This document shows, piece after piece, positions 1-7,736 of a stretch of DNA of 24,762 nucleotides. The stretch covers positions 1 to 24,762 of IMG/VR virus record IMGVR_UViG_3300032323_001472, one strand, 5' to 3'. The DNA comes from a virus. A model generated the notes under the pieces. That model made no database searches, was not told the origin of the DNA, and saw only the letters and a list, made by a program, of their open reading frames with translations. The position numbers and the translations under genes were made by a program. How positions within the stretch are numbered: position 1 is the stretch's first letter; every line of letters starts with the position of its first letter.

Positions 1-1
1 A

Positions 2-1945
2 TATAGTGCTTCCATCAATCCTGAAAATGCTTCATTTATCGGGAATTTATATGGATATAACCCATATGGTACTAATGCAGTTTATAACTATGTATCTTTT
101 AAACAATATGCATCTGCTTCACTTGCTGAAGATCCTGCAACAAAAGTTTACATAGAAACTGGTTCTGCCGCAACACCACCATGGGATTTCACAACAGATT
201 ATCTTGAAGCATCTACTCCTTGGATAACATCACAAAAAATTGGTGCGAATGCATTAGACTTGTTCAGATTCCACACAATTTCTCACGGTGTTCATTCTAA
301 CTATGAAATCAAAGTTGGTATAGCTAATATACGTCCTGCTGGTTCAATCGCAGGTTCAGAATACGGTGATTTTGATATTATCGTTAGATATGTTGATCAA
401 AGTAAATTGCCACAAACACCATTTGGATGGCAAGATGAAGATATTCGTCCTGCAATAATTGAGGCATATAAGTGTAACTTGGATCCAAATTCTCCAAGAT
501 ATATTACAAGAGTAATCGGTGATAGATATGTTACTATCTCTGATGAAGGTAAAGTTATTGTAAATGGTGATTATTCAAATAAATCTAAATTTATTCGTGT
601 TGAAACAACAGAGGCCGTAAAGAATGGTGCAGTTTCTCCAAATCTGATTCCATTTGGTTTCCGTGGTCTTGTTTCACCAATACCAAGTGCATTCTCTCAA
701 CCTGCAAGTGCAAATTATGTAACATCACAGGTAATAGGAAGTGCATATAATAAACGAGTATTCTTTGGATTCAATTTTGATTTCTCAAATACTGACAACT
801 TTAATTACTTGCGTCCATTGCCAATAATTCAAAATCAAACAACTGGAAGTAATGTAGATTTCTACTTGGGTAACTATTCTCAAAATGCTGGTGCAAATTA
901 TCCGTCACCATCAAACCCATATAGTGGATCTATAGATTTGACATCAAACACTTCCATTGATACTCGTAAATTTATCGTTCCTTTTCAGGGCGGATTTGAT
1001 GGTCACAAGCCAAATCTTCAAAAGAAAACCGGAACATATATTGAAGCTGGTAACACACAAGGATTCAATTTATCATCAACTGGAACAGATGGATATGTTG
1101 CTTATAAGAAGGCGATAGATACAATCTCAAATGCTGACGAATTTGATATTAACATGGTCGCAATACCTGGTGTATTACACTCATTACATTCTGCAATAAC
1201 TTCTTATGCTTCTGAAATGTGTGAAAATCGTGGTGATGCTTTCTATGTGATGGATTCAACCAGCATCAATGATAACATTGCTAGTGCAGTTTCAACGGTA
1301 GAGGCACTTGATACAAATTATGCTGCTACATATTATCCTTGGGTTAAGATTGTAGATATGGACAGAAACAAGCCAGTTTGGGTTCCACCATCTGTTGTTC
1401 TTCCTGGTGTGATTGCATTTAATGACCGTGTTTCTGCTGAATGGTTCGCGCCTGCCGGTTTGAATCGTGGTGGATTGACAGAAGTTATCGAAGTTAAATC
1501 CAGATTGACACAAGCTGAACGTGATACATTATATGAAGGTAGAATAAACCCAATCGCAGTATTTCCTGCCGCTGGTGTTTGTGTGTGGGGTCAAAAGACA
1601 CTCCAAGGTAAACCATCTGCTCTTGACCGTATCAATGTTCGTAGATTGTTGATTGCTGCTAAGAAGTTTATCGCTTCTTCTACAAGATACCTCGTGTTTG
1701 AACAAAACACATCACAAACAAGAACTCGTTTCTTGAATATCGTGAATCCATATCTTGAATCAATTCAACAACGTCAAGGTCTTTATGCTTTCCGTGTTAT
1801 CATGGATGAAAGTAATAATACGCCTGATGTAATCGATCGTAATATACTTTATGGTCAATTATATCTACAACCTGCGAAGACTGCTGAATTTATCATTCTT
1901 GATTTCAACATTCAATCAACAGGTGCTGCGTTTCCAGGATCTTAA
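2..1945 (+). CDS. gp18: Tail sheath protein, 5'-truncated (T4 gp18-like)
   Basis: This is the contractile sheath subunit that surrounds the tail tube and shortens to drive it through the host envelope. The reading frame is open from base 2, so the gene enters from outside the window; the TTG at 260 is only an internal codon and bases 1-259 are coding. About 647 residues are visible. The C-terminal third is the conserved sheath core: an ALDRINVRRL-type segment, a run predicted to pack between subunits, and a final block reading FRVIMDESNNTPDVIDRN followed by a hydrophobic strand (FIILDFNI). T4 gp18 has 659 residues, so with its missing N-terminus this protein is longer, probably through variable surface insertions in the Ser/Asn/Gly-rich N-terminal half. 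It is followed by a terminator and then the tail tube gene, the standard order. Family assignment is secure; the true start is not visible. Confidence 0.93.
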   Translation, partial: YSASINPENASFIGNLYGYNPYGTNAVYNYVSFKQYASASLAEDPATKVYIETGSAATPPWDFTTDYLEASTPWITSQKIGANALDLFRFHTISHGVHSNYEIKVGIANIRPAGSIAGSEYGDFDIIVRYVDQSKLPQTPFGWQDEDIRPAIIEAYKCNLDPNSPRYITRVIGDRYVTISDEGKVIVNGDYSNKSKFIRVETTEAVKNGAVSPNLIPFGFRGLVSPIPSAFSQPASANYVTSQVIGSAYNKRVFFGFNFDFSNTDNFNYLRPLPIIQNQTTGSNVDFYLGNYSQNAGANYPSPSNPYSGSIDLTSNTSIDTRKFIVPFQGGFDGHKPNLQKKTGTYIEAGNTQGFNLSSTGTDGYVAYKKAIDTISNADEFDINMVAIPGVLHSLHSAITSYASEMCENRGDAFYVMDSTSINDNIASAVSTVEALDTNYAATYYPWVKIVDMDRNKPVWVPPSVVLPGVIAFNDRVSAEWFAPAGLNRGGLTEVIEVKSRLTQAERDTLYEGRINPIAVFPAAGVCVWGQKTLQGKPSALDRINVRRLLIAAKKFIASSTRYLVFEQNTSQTRTRFLNIVNPYLESIQQRQGLYAFRVIMDESNNTPDVIDRNILYGQLYLQPAKTAEFIILDFNIQSTGAAFPGS

Positions 1946-1956
1946 TGTAAGTTAAA

Positions 1957-1987
1957 TGGGGAGATGAAATACTCTCCCCAATTTTTT
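1957..1987 (+). terminator. Hairpin terminator after tail sheath
   Basis: A perfect 8-bp stem (TGGGGAGA with TCTCCCCA) closes an 8-base loop and is followed by ATTTTTT, the form of a rho-independent terminator. It starts 11 bases after the sheath stop codon. Confidence 0.85.
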
Positions 1988-1995
1988 AATGTTCT

Positions 1996-2004
1996 ATATT
2001 TATG
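1996..2004 (+). promoter_or_regulatory. ATATTTAT motif, putative late promoter element
   Basis: One of eight intergenic copies of an ATATTTATA-type motif (here ATATTTATG). It sits just after the terminator and 30 bases before the tail tube start. The core is the reverse complement of the T4 late promoter TATAAATA. Function is inferred only from its repeated position. Confidence 0.4.
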
Positions 2005-2034
2005 TAAAAGAATAATTTTAATTTGGAGAAATAA

Positions 2035-2523
2035 ATGGCTGAATTACTTGATCCCACGGAAGTATTTTTTACCCCGTTTGAGCCGAAGTTACAAAACCGA
2101 TTTATTATGTACATCGAAGGTGTTCCTGCTTATTTAGTAAAGGGTTCAGGAAGACCAAACATTAGTTTTAATCCTATCACACTTGACCACATAAACATTA
2201 AACGTAAAGTTAAAGGAAAGGGTGAATGGCAGGATGTTACTATTAAATTATATGATCCTATTGTGCCATCTGCTGCTCAGGCAGTTATGGAGTGGGTACG
2301 TCTTTCACACGAATCTGTGACAGGTCGTGATGGTTATTCCGACTTTTATAAGAAAGATATAACACTTCATATTCTTGGTCCAGTTGGTGATAAGGTTGAA
2401 GAATGGACACTCAAAGGTGCATTTATCACCGCAACAACTTTTGGTGATATGGATTGGGCAAACGATGCGTTTGTAGAGATTTCTCTCACACTCGCCTATG
2501 ATTATGCTATTCTACAATACTAA
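2035..2523 (+). CDS. gp19: Tail tube protein (T4 gp19-like)
   Basis: This is the major subunit of the inner tail tube, which stacks as hexameric rings inside the sheath and carries DNA to the cell. It has 162 residues; T4 gp19 has 163. The sequence shows the mixed beta pattern of tube proteins: an N-terminal region with EPKLQNRFIMYIEGVPAYLV, a basic strand with HINIKRKVKGKGEWQDV, and a C-terminal strand pair ending in VEISLTLAYDYAIL. The start at ATG 2035 has a good ribosome site (TTTGGAG, 9 bases upstream). Its position between the sheath and a gp26-like protein matches other T4-related genomes. It is separated from both neighbours by terminator plus promoter-like elements, so it is probably transcribed as a single strongly expressed gene, as expected for a high-copy structural protein. 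Confidence 0.92.
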   Translation: MAELLDPTEVFFTPFEPKLQNRFIMYIEGVPAYLVKGSGRPNISFNPITLDHINIKRKVKGKGEWQDVTIKLYDPIVPSAAQAVMEWVRLSHESVTGRDGYSDFYKKDITLHILGPVGDKVEEWTLKGAFITATTFGDMDWANDAFVEISLTLAYDYAILQY

Positions 2524-2556
2524 TTTTTATCATATTGTATTGTTGTTAGTAATTTA

Positions 2557-2592
2557 AAATATGGGTATGCCTTTTTTGGTATACCCATATTT
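2557..2592 (+). terminator. Long hairpin terminator after tail tube
   Basis: A 15-bp stem, perfect apart from one G-T wobble, closes a TTTTTT loop (arms 2557-2571 and 2578-2592). The distal arm is AT-rich and its end overlaps the next ATATTTATA motif. The trailing T-tract is weak, interrupted by A and G. Confidence 0.75.
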
Positions 2593-2595
2593 ATA
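2587..2595 (+). promoter_or_regulatory. ATATTTATA motif, putative late promoter element
   Basis: An intergenic copy of the recurring motif, overlapping the last six bases of the preceding terminator stem. It lies 47 bases before the gp26-like start. Promoter function is inferred from recurrence. Confidence 0.45.
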
Positions 2596-2642
2596 TTTGT
2601 ATTTTAAACTGTTTTATTATAAACAATGTTATAGGATTAGTT

Positions 2643-3509
2643 ATGACAAAAATTCCAACCGGTTACGATTTACCAATGGACAGTAGTATGTCTGATGCTG
2701 ATATAAAGGCACAGTTAATGTCCGAACACAAACAAACTAATGTTAAAAAATCAAATTTCCCAACAGAGATTGTTCCTTTGCCATCAAAGGGATTGGTTTA
2801 TCCAGAAGGACATCCACTTGCAAGTGGAACGATAGAAATGAAATATATGACTGCACGTGAAGAAGATATTTTGACTTCACAAAACCTAATCAAACAAGGT
2901 GCAGTTTTAGATAAGTTGTTTGAGTCTTTGATTGTCACTCCAATGAATTATTCTGATTTATATGTTGGTGATAAGAATGCAATTATGGTTGCTGCTAGAA
3001 TACTTGGTTATGGAAAAGACTATACAGTAGAAATAGATGATCCATTTTCTCCAGGAAATAAACAAAAAGTAACAATAGATTTAACTCAAATTGAGCACAA
3101 GGAGGTCGATTATTCGCCATTTGAGAACAGAGCAGCCGAATTTGATTACCAATTACCACTTTCAAGCCGATACGTTACTTTCAGACTTATGACACATAAG
3201 ATTGAAAAAGAAATCCAAGCTGAAATAAAGAGTATGAATAAAACACTTGTTAAAACAGGAATAGATAAGGAATTGACAACGAGACTCAAACATCTTATTG
3301 TTGCAGTTGATGGTGAACGCGGTAGAGCAACAGTTGATAATTTTGTAGACAATGAATTATTTGCTGCAGATTCAAGGGCATTAAGAATGTATATGAGAGA
3401 TTTTGCTCCAGATTTGGATATGTCCTTTACATTTGTATCAGATGCTACCGGCGAGGTAAAGGAGATGGATGTACCGCTTGAGGTATCATTTTTTTGGCCT
3501 AACACCTGA
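2643..3509 (+). CDS. Baseplate hub protein, T4 gp26-like
   Basis: This is a probable baseplate hub or assembly protein of 288 residues. Recognisable features are the segment IVPLPSKGLVYPEGHPLASG (about residues 43-62), followed by IEMKYMTAREEDILTSQNLI and a helical VLDKLFESLI stretch. This order (LPS-G, Y-P, MT-EE-IL) is typical of the T4 gp26-like baseplate family. The C-terminus ends in EVSFFWPNT, also a familiar ending in that family. Start ATG 2643 has a TAGGA site 7 bases upstream. The last 41 bases overlap the next ORF in another frame, across a run of seven T. Given the position just before the tape measure, this gene could be the upstream partner of a frameshifted tail-assembly chaperone pair. 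Family call moderate to good; the exact role in assembly is inferred. Confidence 0.72.
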   Translation: MTKIPTGYDLPMDSSMSDADIKAQLMSEHKQTNVKKSNFPTEIVPLPSKGLVYPEGHPLASGTIEMKYMTAREEDILTSQNLIKQGAVLDKLFESLIVTPMNYSDLYVGDKNAIMVAARILGYGKDYTVEIDDPFSPGNKQKVTIDLTQIEHKEVDYSPFENRAAEFDYQLPLSSRYVTFRLMTHKIEKEIQAEIKSMNKTLVKTGIDKELTTRLKHLIVAVDGERGRATVDNFVDNELFAADSRALRMYMRDFAPDLDMSFTFVSDATGEVKEMDVPLEVSFFWPNT

Positions 3510-3723
3510 TTATAAACTAGGTTTACACGAGGAAATATTTTCTCTATGTTACTACGGAAAGGGTGGATTTACTTGGGAAGAAGTATATTCATTGCCAATA
3601 CATTTGAGGAGATATTATCTAAAACAAGTTCAGAAGGCAGTAGATGAAAAGAACAAAGTGGAACAAGCGGAAGTTTCTAAAACAAAAGTTCCTAAATTTA
3701 CAAAACCGGCTGGAAGAAAATAA
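3469..3723 (+). CDS. Small overlapping ORF before tape measure; possible tail-assembly chaperone
   Basis: An 84-codon ORF that overlaps the end of the gp26-like gene by 41 bases, in the +1 frame relative to it. The distinctive part is GLTPDYKLGLHEEIFSLCYY, then a GKGGFTWEEVYSLPIHLRRY segment and a charged lysine-rich tail. This looks like a small conserved phage helical protein, but I cannot name its family. The first seven codons (MYRLRYH) lie wholly within the overlap and look like a frame by-product. It may start independently at ATG 3469, where AAAGGAG stands 4 bases upstream (a short spacing), or it may be made only as an extension of the gp26-like protein by a +1 or -2 shift at the seven T bases at 3489-3495. 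It ends just before a terminator and the tape measure gene. Confidence 0.7.
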   Translation: MYRLRYHFFGLTPDYKLGLHEEIFSLCYYGKGGFTWEEVYSLPIHLRRYYLKQVQKAVDEKNKVEQAEVSKTKVPKFTKPAGRK

Positions 3724-3728
3724 TTTCG

Positions 3729-3768
3729 TGGTCTACATATTTATATTATGTAGACCATTTTTGTTTTT
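3729..3768 (+). terminator. Hairpin terminator before tape measure, with motif in its loop
   Basis: A perfect 11-bp stem (TGGTCTACATA with TATGTAGACCA) has a 7-base loop TTTATAT and is followed by TTTTTGTTTTT. The ATATTTATA motif lies across the top of the stem and loop. Confidence 0.85.
3737..3745 (+). promoter_or_regulatory. ATATTTATA motif inside terminator loop
   Basis: The recurring motif is embedded in the apex of the hairpin at 3729-3757 and lies 41 bases before the tape measure start. Terminator and putative promoter share the same bases. Confidence 0.45.
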
Positions 3769-3786
3769 ATAGCATTTTGGAAAAAT

Positions 3787-6700
3787 ATGGCAACGGATAA
3801 TGAAAAAAAATTAGAAGAACAGATAAAAGTTTTATCACAAGAGCGAAAAAAACTTGAGGCAGATATTCTTGAATTAAAAAATCAAATAGAATCTACCGAG
3901 AAAAAATCTGTTGCAAATTTAGAAAAAATAATAAAATTGGAAGCTCTACGTCTTGATAGTGTAGAGAAAGAAGAAGAAATACGCAAAAAAATTGAAAAAA
4001 TAGACAAAGATAGTGAAAAGAGAACCGAGAAAGCAAAAAAGGCACAAGATGATTCGTTAAAAGGATTTGAAAGTCAAACTGATTATACTGATACATTAGA
4101 AAGACAAATGAAATCAGTATCATACCTTATGAAAGACTTTGGGCAAACTTCTTTTAAAACACAAGCAGTTCTTTCAACGTTAAGTTCAGATGCACAGAAA
4201 AATGCTGCAAGTATGGGATTGACGGTTAATATTGCGGAAAAATTTGGAAAAACATTAGAATTAGTTGCATCGAATACAAGACAGGGGAAAATATACACAG
4301 AAGATTTTAAAGACGCATTATCAGATACAGTGGATTTAGCATCAGAAGTTGAATCATTAGAATCTGCTATGGTAAAATCATCTGCTGATGCATTAAAAGG
4401 TAAGGCGAGTATAGTGGATACCGATAAAACTCGTGAATCTATACTTGTTAAGATGTATGAGATTGAAAATGGAAATAACGATTTAACAAAAGAAGAAAAG
4501 AAAATTCAGTTGGACGCATTGGGTATTCTGATAAAAAAAATTGGAGAACTTGATAAAGTAAACGAAAAAATATCAGAACAAAATAGTCAGATGGCCGGAT
4601 TAAACTCACTTAGTAGTAAAGTTGGTGATACAATGGGTGGGTGGATTAGGAAAGTTCCAGGCGGAGATAATATTGCTAAGATATTGAACATAGATAAAAC
4701 TGCGGAAAATGTAAACAAAAAAATGTCAAAAGCTTTCACATCCGCAGTTGGTGCCATAAAAGGTAAAAATAGTCCTGCTGAAGCGTTTAAGGACGCAAGT
4801 GCAGCTCTTGGTGGTATGATTACTATGGCACCGAAATTGATTGCAGGATTGGGATTAGGTCTGATTACGGGTGCAGCTCAATTTCTTATTGGTGCATTTA
4901 ATGCAGTTGATCAGGAAGTTTCGGAAATAGGTAAAGAATTTGGTTATTCAAGAAAAGAAGCAATCGCATTGAGAGATACTTCTATTGATATTGCATCTGA
5001 AATGAATGTTGTTGGTGTAAATTCAAAAGAAGTTGTTAAAAGTATAGGTTTGGCTTCCGATATGATGGGCGGTCTTGATATGGGAGCAAGACTTGCTAGT
5101 GGAAATCCTGCCGCTAAACAATTAGTAAAAGATACCGCTTTGCTGACAGAAAAATTCCAAATGAGTGCAGATGAGGTAAAATCAATGCACGACCTTTCAA
5201 CTCTGACTGGTAAAAGTATGGGTGAACTTGCTGGAACTGCTGCTAAAATGGGTGGTGGTTTGATGACAAGTAAACAGGCAATGAAAGCACTAGCGAGTGT
5301 TCCCAAAGAAGTTGCAGTTGCATTTAAAGGAATACCTGCACAATTAGCTGCTGCCGCTCAAAAGGCAAAATTATTAGGACATGATTTGAAAAAGGTTCAA
5401 GATATTGGTGACGGTATGTTGGATATTGAATCATCACTCCAAAAAGAAATGGAGGCAAGGGCAATAACTGGTAAAAATATTCAATTAGATAAGGCACGTG
5501 AATTGGCTTTGAATGGTGATATAGCTGGTCTTCAAGACGAATTGTTGAAACAGTCTGGATCATTACAAGATTTCCAAAAGATGAATAGATTGCAACAAAA
5601 GTCAATGGCTGACGCAATGGGTATGTCTGTGGAAGAAATGACAACCATGCTCACAAATGCACAGAAGTTAAAAGATTTGGGTGTATCACAAAAAAAGATG
5701 GATGAACTTCAGGCGAAAAGTGCAGCAGAATTAAGGGCAATGAATAAAGACGGTATGAATGAGGCAATGAAAGGGGAAATCGAAAGAATGGCAAAGGAAA
5801 AGGAATCTGCTGCTATAAAAGAAAGAATGGCCAATATTGTTCAAAAACTTCAAGAAAAATTATCAAAATTGCTATCACCAATTCTTGAAATGGTTCATGG
5901 TATGCTAGATGCTGCCGAAGCCGGTGGTGGTTTCGATAGTATACTAGAATCTGTATCTGGTATTATAAAGGGAATAATACCCATAGTTAAAACTCTTTTT
6001 GGCGTTGTTTCATCATTGATAGGTCCTGTAACTTCTGTTTTAGGATTTTTCGGTGGTATTGGAAAAGAAACGGAGGCAATAACTGGTGGTGTTGCTGATG
6101 CAGGTAAGGCAGCCGAAGCGAGTCAAGCTGGATTTGGTGGTATATTGAAAGCCGTAACTTTAATAGGTGGTGCTTTTGCAGGAAAGGCACTGCTTGGAAA
6201 AGGTCTGGATATGATGAAAGAAAAGGCATCAGAATTGGGTAATACCTTAAAAGAAAAGGTTGCCGATAAAGCAGGTGACATGGGTAAAAAACTACTTGGA
6301 ATGGGTAAGAAAATGAAAGCACCAAAAATGCCAAAAATACCAGGAGCAAAAGCTGCTGGTGGAAAGGGTGGTGGTTTCATGGATTCACTTGTTCAGGCAT
6401 TCAATAAAATAGATGGTAAAAAAATGATTCAAGGTGCAGCTGCATTAGTTATTCTCGCGGCTGCTTTATGGATTACTGCTAAAGCCGTTCAAGAATTTAT
6501 GAAAGTTAATTGGGATGCAATGGCAAAAGCAGGTGTTGCTCTTCTTGGATTAGTAGGCATAGCGTATCTTATGTCAAAGGCAAGTACGGAAATGATTAAA
6601 GGTGCAGCTGCAATGTTAATACTTGGGGTTGCATTAGGTATCGTTGGACTTGCACTACAAACATTTATGACTGTAAAATGGGAAGACATGGCAAAAGCCG

Positions 6701-7695
6701 GTGTTGCTCTGCTTGCATTAGTTGGAATCGCTGCACTAATAGGTGCATTTATTGCACCTATAATGATGGGTGCAGCTGCTCTCATAGTATTATCCGGTGG
6801 ATTTTTAATATTTGCTGCCGGAATGTGGGTGTTGAGTAAGGCAATGGAAGGGTTTATTCCAATGATGGAAACACTTTTCACCGGAATCAGTAGTATCATT
6901 ACCACAATCGGTGATGCCATTGTAAAGATAATAGAGGCCGTAACTGCAGGTATTTCAACGGTAGTTGATAAGTTGATGGGATTAACAACACTCGATGGTG
7001 AAAATCTACTAAAAATTGCTGCAGGTATTACTGCATTAGGAGTTGCACTTGCAGGATTTGGTGCAGGTAGTGGTGCAGGTGCGATTGCAGATGGTATAGG
7101 TAGTGCTATTGGCGGATTACTTGGTGGTGACAGTCCATTGAGTCAATTACAAACAATAATGAAAGATATACAGCCGGAAAAATTATCTGGAATCGCGAAG
7201 GCAATAGTAGAATTATCTGCTGCAATGACTGCACTTTCAAACACATTGCAGAATGTAAACTTCGATAAGTTAGAAGAAGTTATGAGTGCAGTTGATAAAG
7301 CCGGTGGTGGTGGTAGTAAAATAGGTTCTATTGTAAGTAGTATTGGTTCATTGTTTGGTGGTGGTGATGACGGTGGTGCATCTGCTACACCCGCAAAGGC
7401 CGGTGGTGGAATTTCCACCGTAGGTCAAACAACCGGTGGTATAGGTTCTTCTGCTGGACCAGGTGGAACAGGTGGAACCGGATTAGGACAATCAGGTGGA
7501 GCCGGTGGTGCAGGTGGTGGTGATGGTGTTGAGAAAAAACTTGATCAGTTAATATCAATAATGTCTTCGATGGCAAGTGCACCAACTATTATCAAAATTG
7601 GTGATAAAACAGTTGAAGAAATAAATGGTAGAGCTGATTTCAAAAAGGCGTATCAAATAGGAATAGATAACAGTTATGGAAAGTCCCTACAATAA
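3787..7695 (+). CDS. Tape measure protein
   Basis: This sets tail length and is packed inside the tube until ejection. It has 1302 residues; at about 0.15 nm per residue this predicts a tail near 195 nm, about twice T4. Residues 1-105 are a highly charged coiled coil. Residues 344-374 are a hydrophobic Gly/Ala segment. A long helical Met/Lys/Ala-rich region runs to about 700, with a second hydrophobic block at about 727-758. A basic KAPKMPKIPGAK linker is followed by tandem hydrophobic 56-58-residue repeats from about 879. A Gly-rich linker with many GGTGG-type codons covers 1173-1247. The short C-terminal tail (VEKKLDQLISIMSSMA) is helical. Length, helical composition, hydrophobic blocks and position after the tube and candidate chaperone genes all support the call. 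Start ATG 3787 has only a weak GGA upstream. No peptidase or lysozyme domain was recognised. Confidence 0.9.
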   Translation: MATDNEKKLEEQIKVLSQERKKLEADILELKNQIESTEKKSVANLEKIIKLEALRLDSVEKEEEIRKKIEKIDKDSEKRTEKAKKAQDDSLKGFESQTDYTDTLERQMKSVSYLMKDFGQTSFKTQAVLSTLSSDAQKNAASMGLTVNIAEKFGKTLELVASNTRQGKIYTEDFKDALSDTVDLASEVESLESAMVKSSADALKGKASIVDTDKTRESILVKMYEIENGNNDLTKEEKKIQLDALGILIKKIGELDKVNEKISEQNSQMAGLNSLSSKVGDTMGGWIRKVPGGDNIAKILNIDKTAENVNKKMSKAFTSAVGAIKGKNSPAEAFKDASAALGGMITMAPKLIAGLGLGLITGAAQFLIGAFNAVDQEVSEIGKEFGYSRKEAIALRDTSIDIASEMNVVGVNSKEVVKSIGLASDMMGGLDMGARLASGNPAAKQLVKDTALLTEKFQMSADEVKSMHDLSTLTGKSMGELAGTAAKMGGGLMTSKQAMKALASVPKEVAVAFKGIPAQLAAAAQKAKLLGHDLKKVQDIGDGMLDIESSLQKEMEARAITGKNIQLDKARELALNGDIAGLQDELLKQSGSLQDFQKMNRLQQKSMADAMGMSVEEMTTMLTNAQKLKDLGVSQKKMDELQAKSAAELRAMNKDGMNEAMKGEIERMAKEKESAAIKERMANIVQKLQEKLSKLLSPILEMVHGMLDAAEAGGGFDSILESVSGIIKGIIPIVKTLFGVVSSLIGPVTSVLGFFGGIGKETEAITGGVADAGKAAEASQAGFGGILKAVTLIGGAFAGKALLGKGLDMMKEKASELGNTLKEKVADKAGDMGKKLLGMGKKMKAPKMPKIPGAKAAGGKGGGFMDSLVQAFNKIDGKKMIQGAAALVILAAALWITAKAVQEFMKVNWDAMAKAGVALLGLVGIAYLMSKASTEMIKGAAAMLILGVALGIVGLALQTFMTVKWEDMAKAGVALLALVGIAALIGAFIAPIMMGAAALIVLSGGFLIFAAGMWVLSKAMEGFIPMMETLFTGISSIITTIGDAIVKIIEAVTAGISTVVDKLMGLTTLDGENLLKIAAGITALGVALAGFGAGSGAGAIADGIGSAIGGLLGGDSPLSQLQTIMKDIQPEKLSGIAKAIVELSAAMTALSNTLQNVNFDKLEEVMSAVDKAGGGGSKIGSIVSSIGSLFGGGDDGGASATPAKAGGGISTVGQTTGGIGSSAGPGGTGGTGLGQSGGAGGAGGGDGVEKKLDQLISIMSSMASAPTIIKIGDKTVEEINGRADFKKAYQIGIDNSYGKSLQ
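6421..6860 (+). repeat. In-frame hydrophobic tandem repeat in the tape measure
   Basis: Copies begin at 6421 (56 codons), 6589 (58 codons) and 6763 (partial, degenerate). Copies one and two share a GAAA-hydrophobic stretch, then W-(D/E)-(A/D)-MAKAGVALL. They encode paired membrane-like helices. Confidence 0.8.
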
Positions 7696-7708
7696 TTTTT
7701 AATGCATG

Positions 7709-7717
7709 ATATTTATA
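7709..7717 (+). promoter_or_regulatory. ATATTTATA motif before the giant gene
   Basis: The recurring motif sits inside the near-palindrome GATATTTATATC, only 19 bases before the giant gene start. No terminator hairpin is visible in this 41-base gap, so tape measure transcripts may read through. Confidence 0.45.
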
Positions 7718-7736
7718 TCAAACAAAAGGAATACAA

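Noticed and set aside
1-259. Apparent non-coding stretch before the sheath ORF starting at TTG 260
   Set aside because: The same frame is open back to base 2 with sensible protein sequence, so it is the 5' continuation of the truncated sheath gene.
6489-6920. Antisense ORF of 143 codons inside the tape measure
   Set aside because: Shadow of the Ala/Gly-rich repeat region. The many Ala codons on the sense strand produce stop-free antisense frames.
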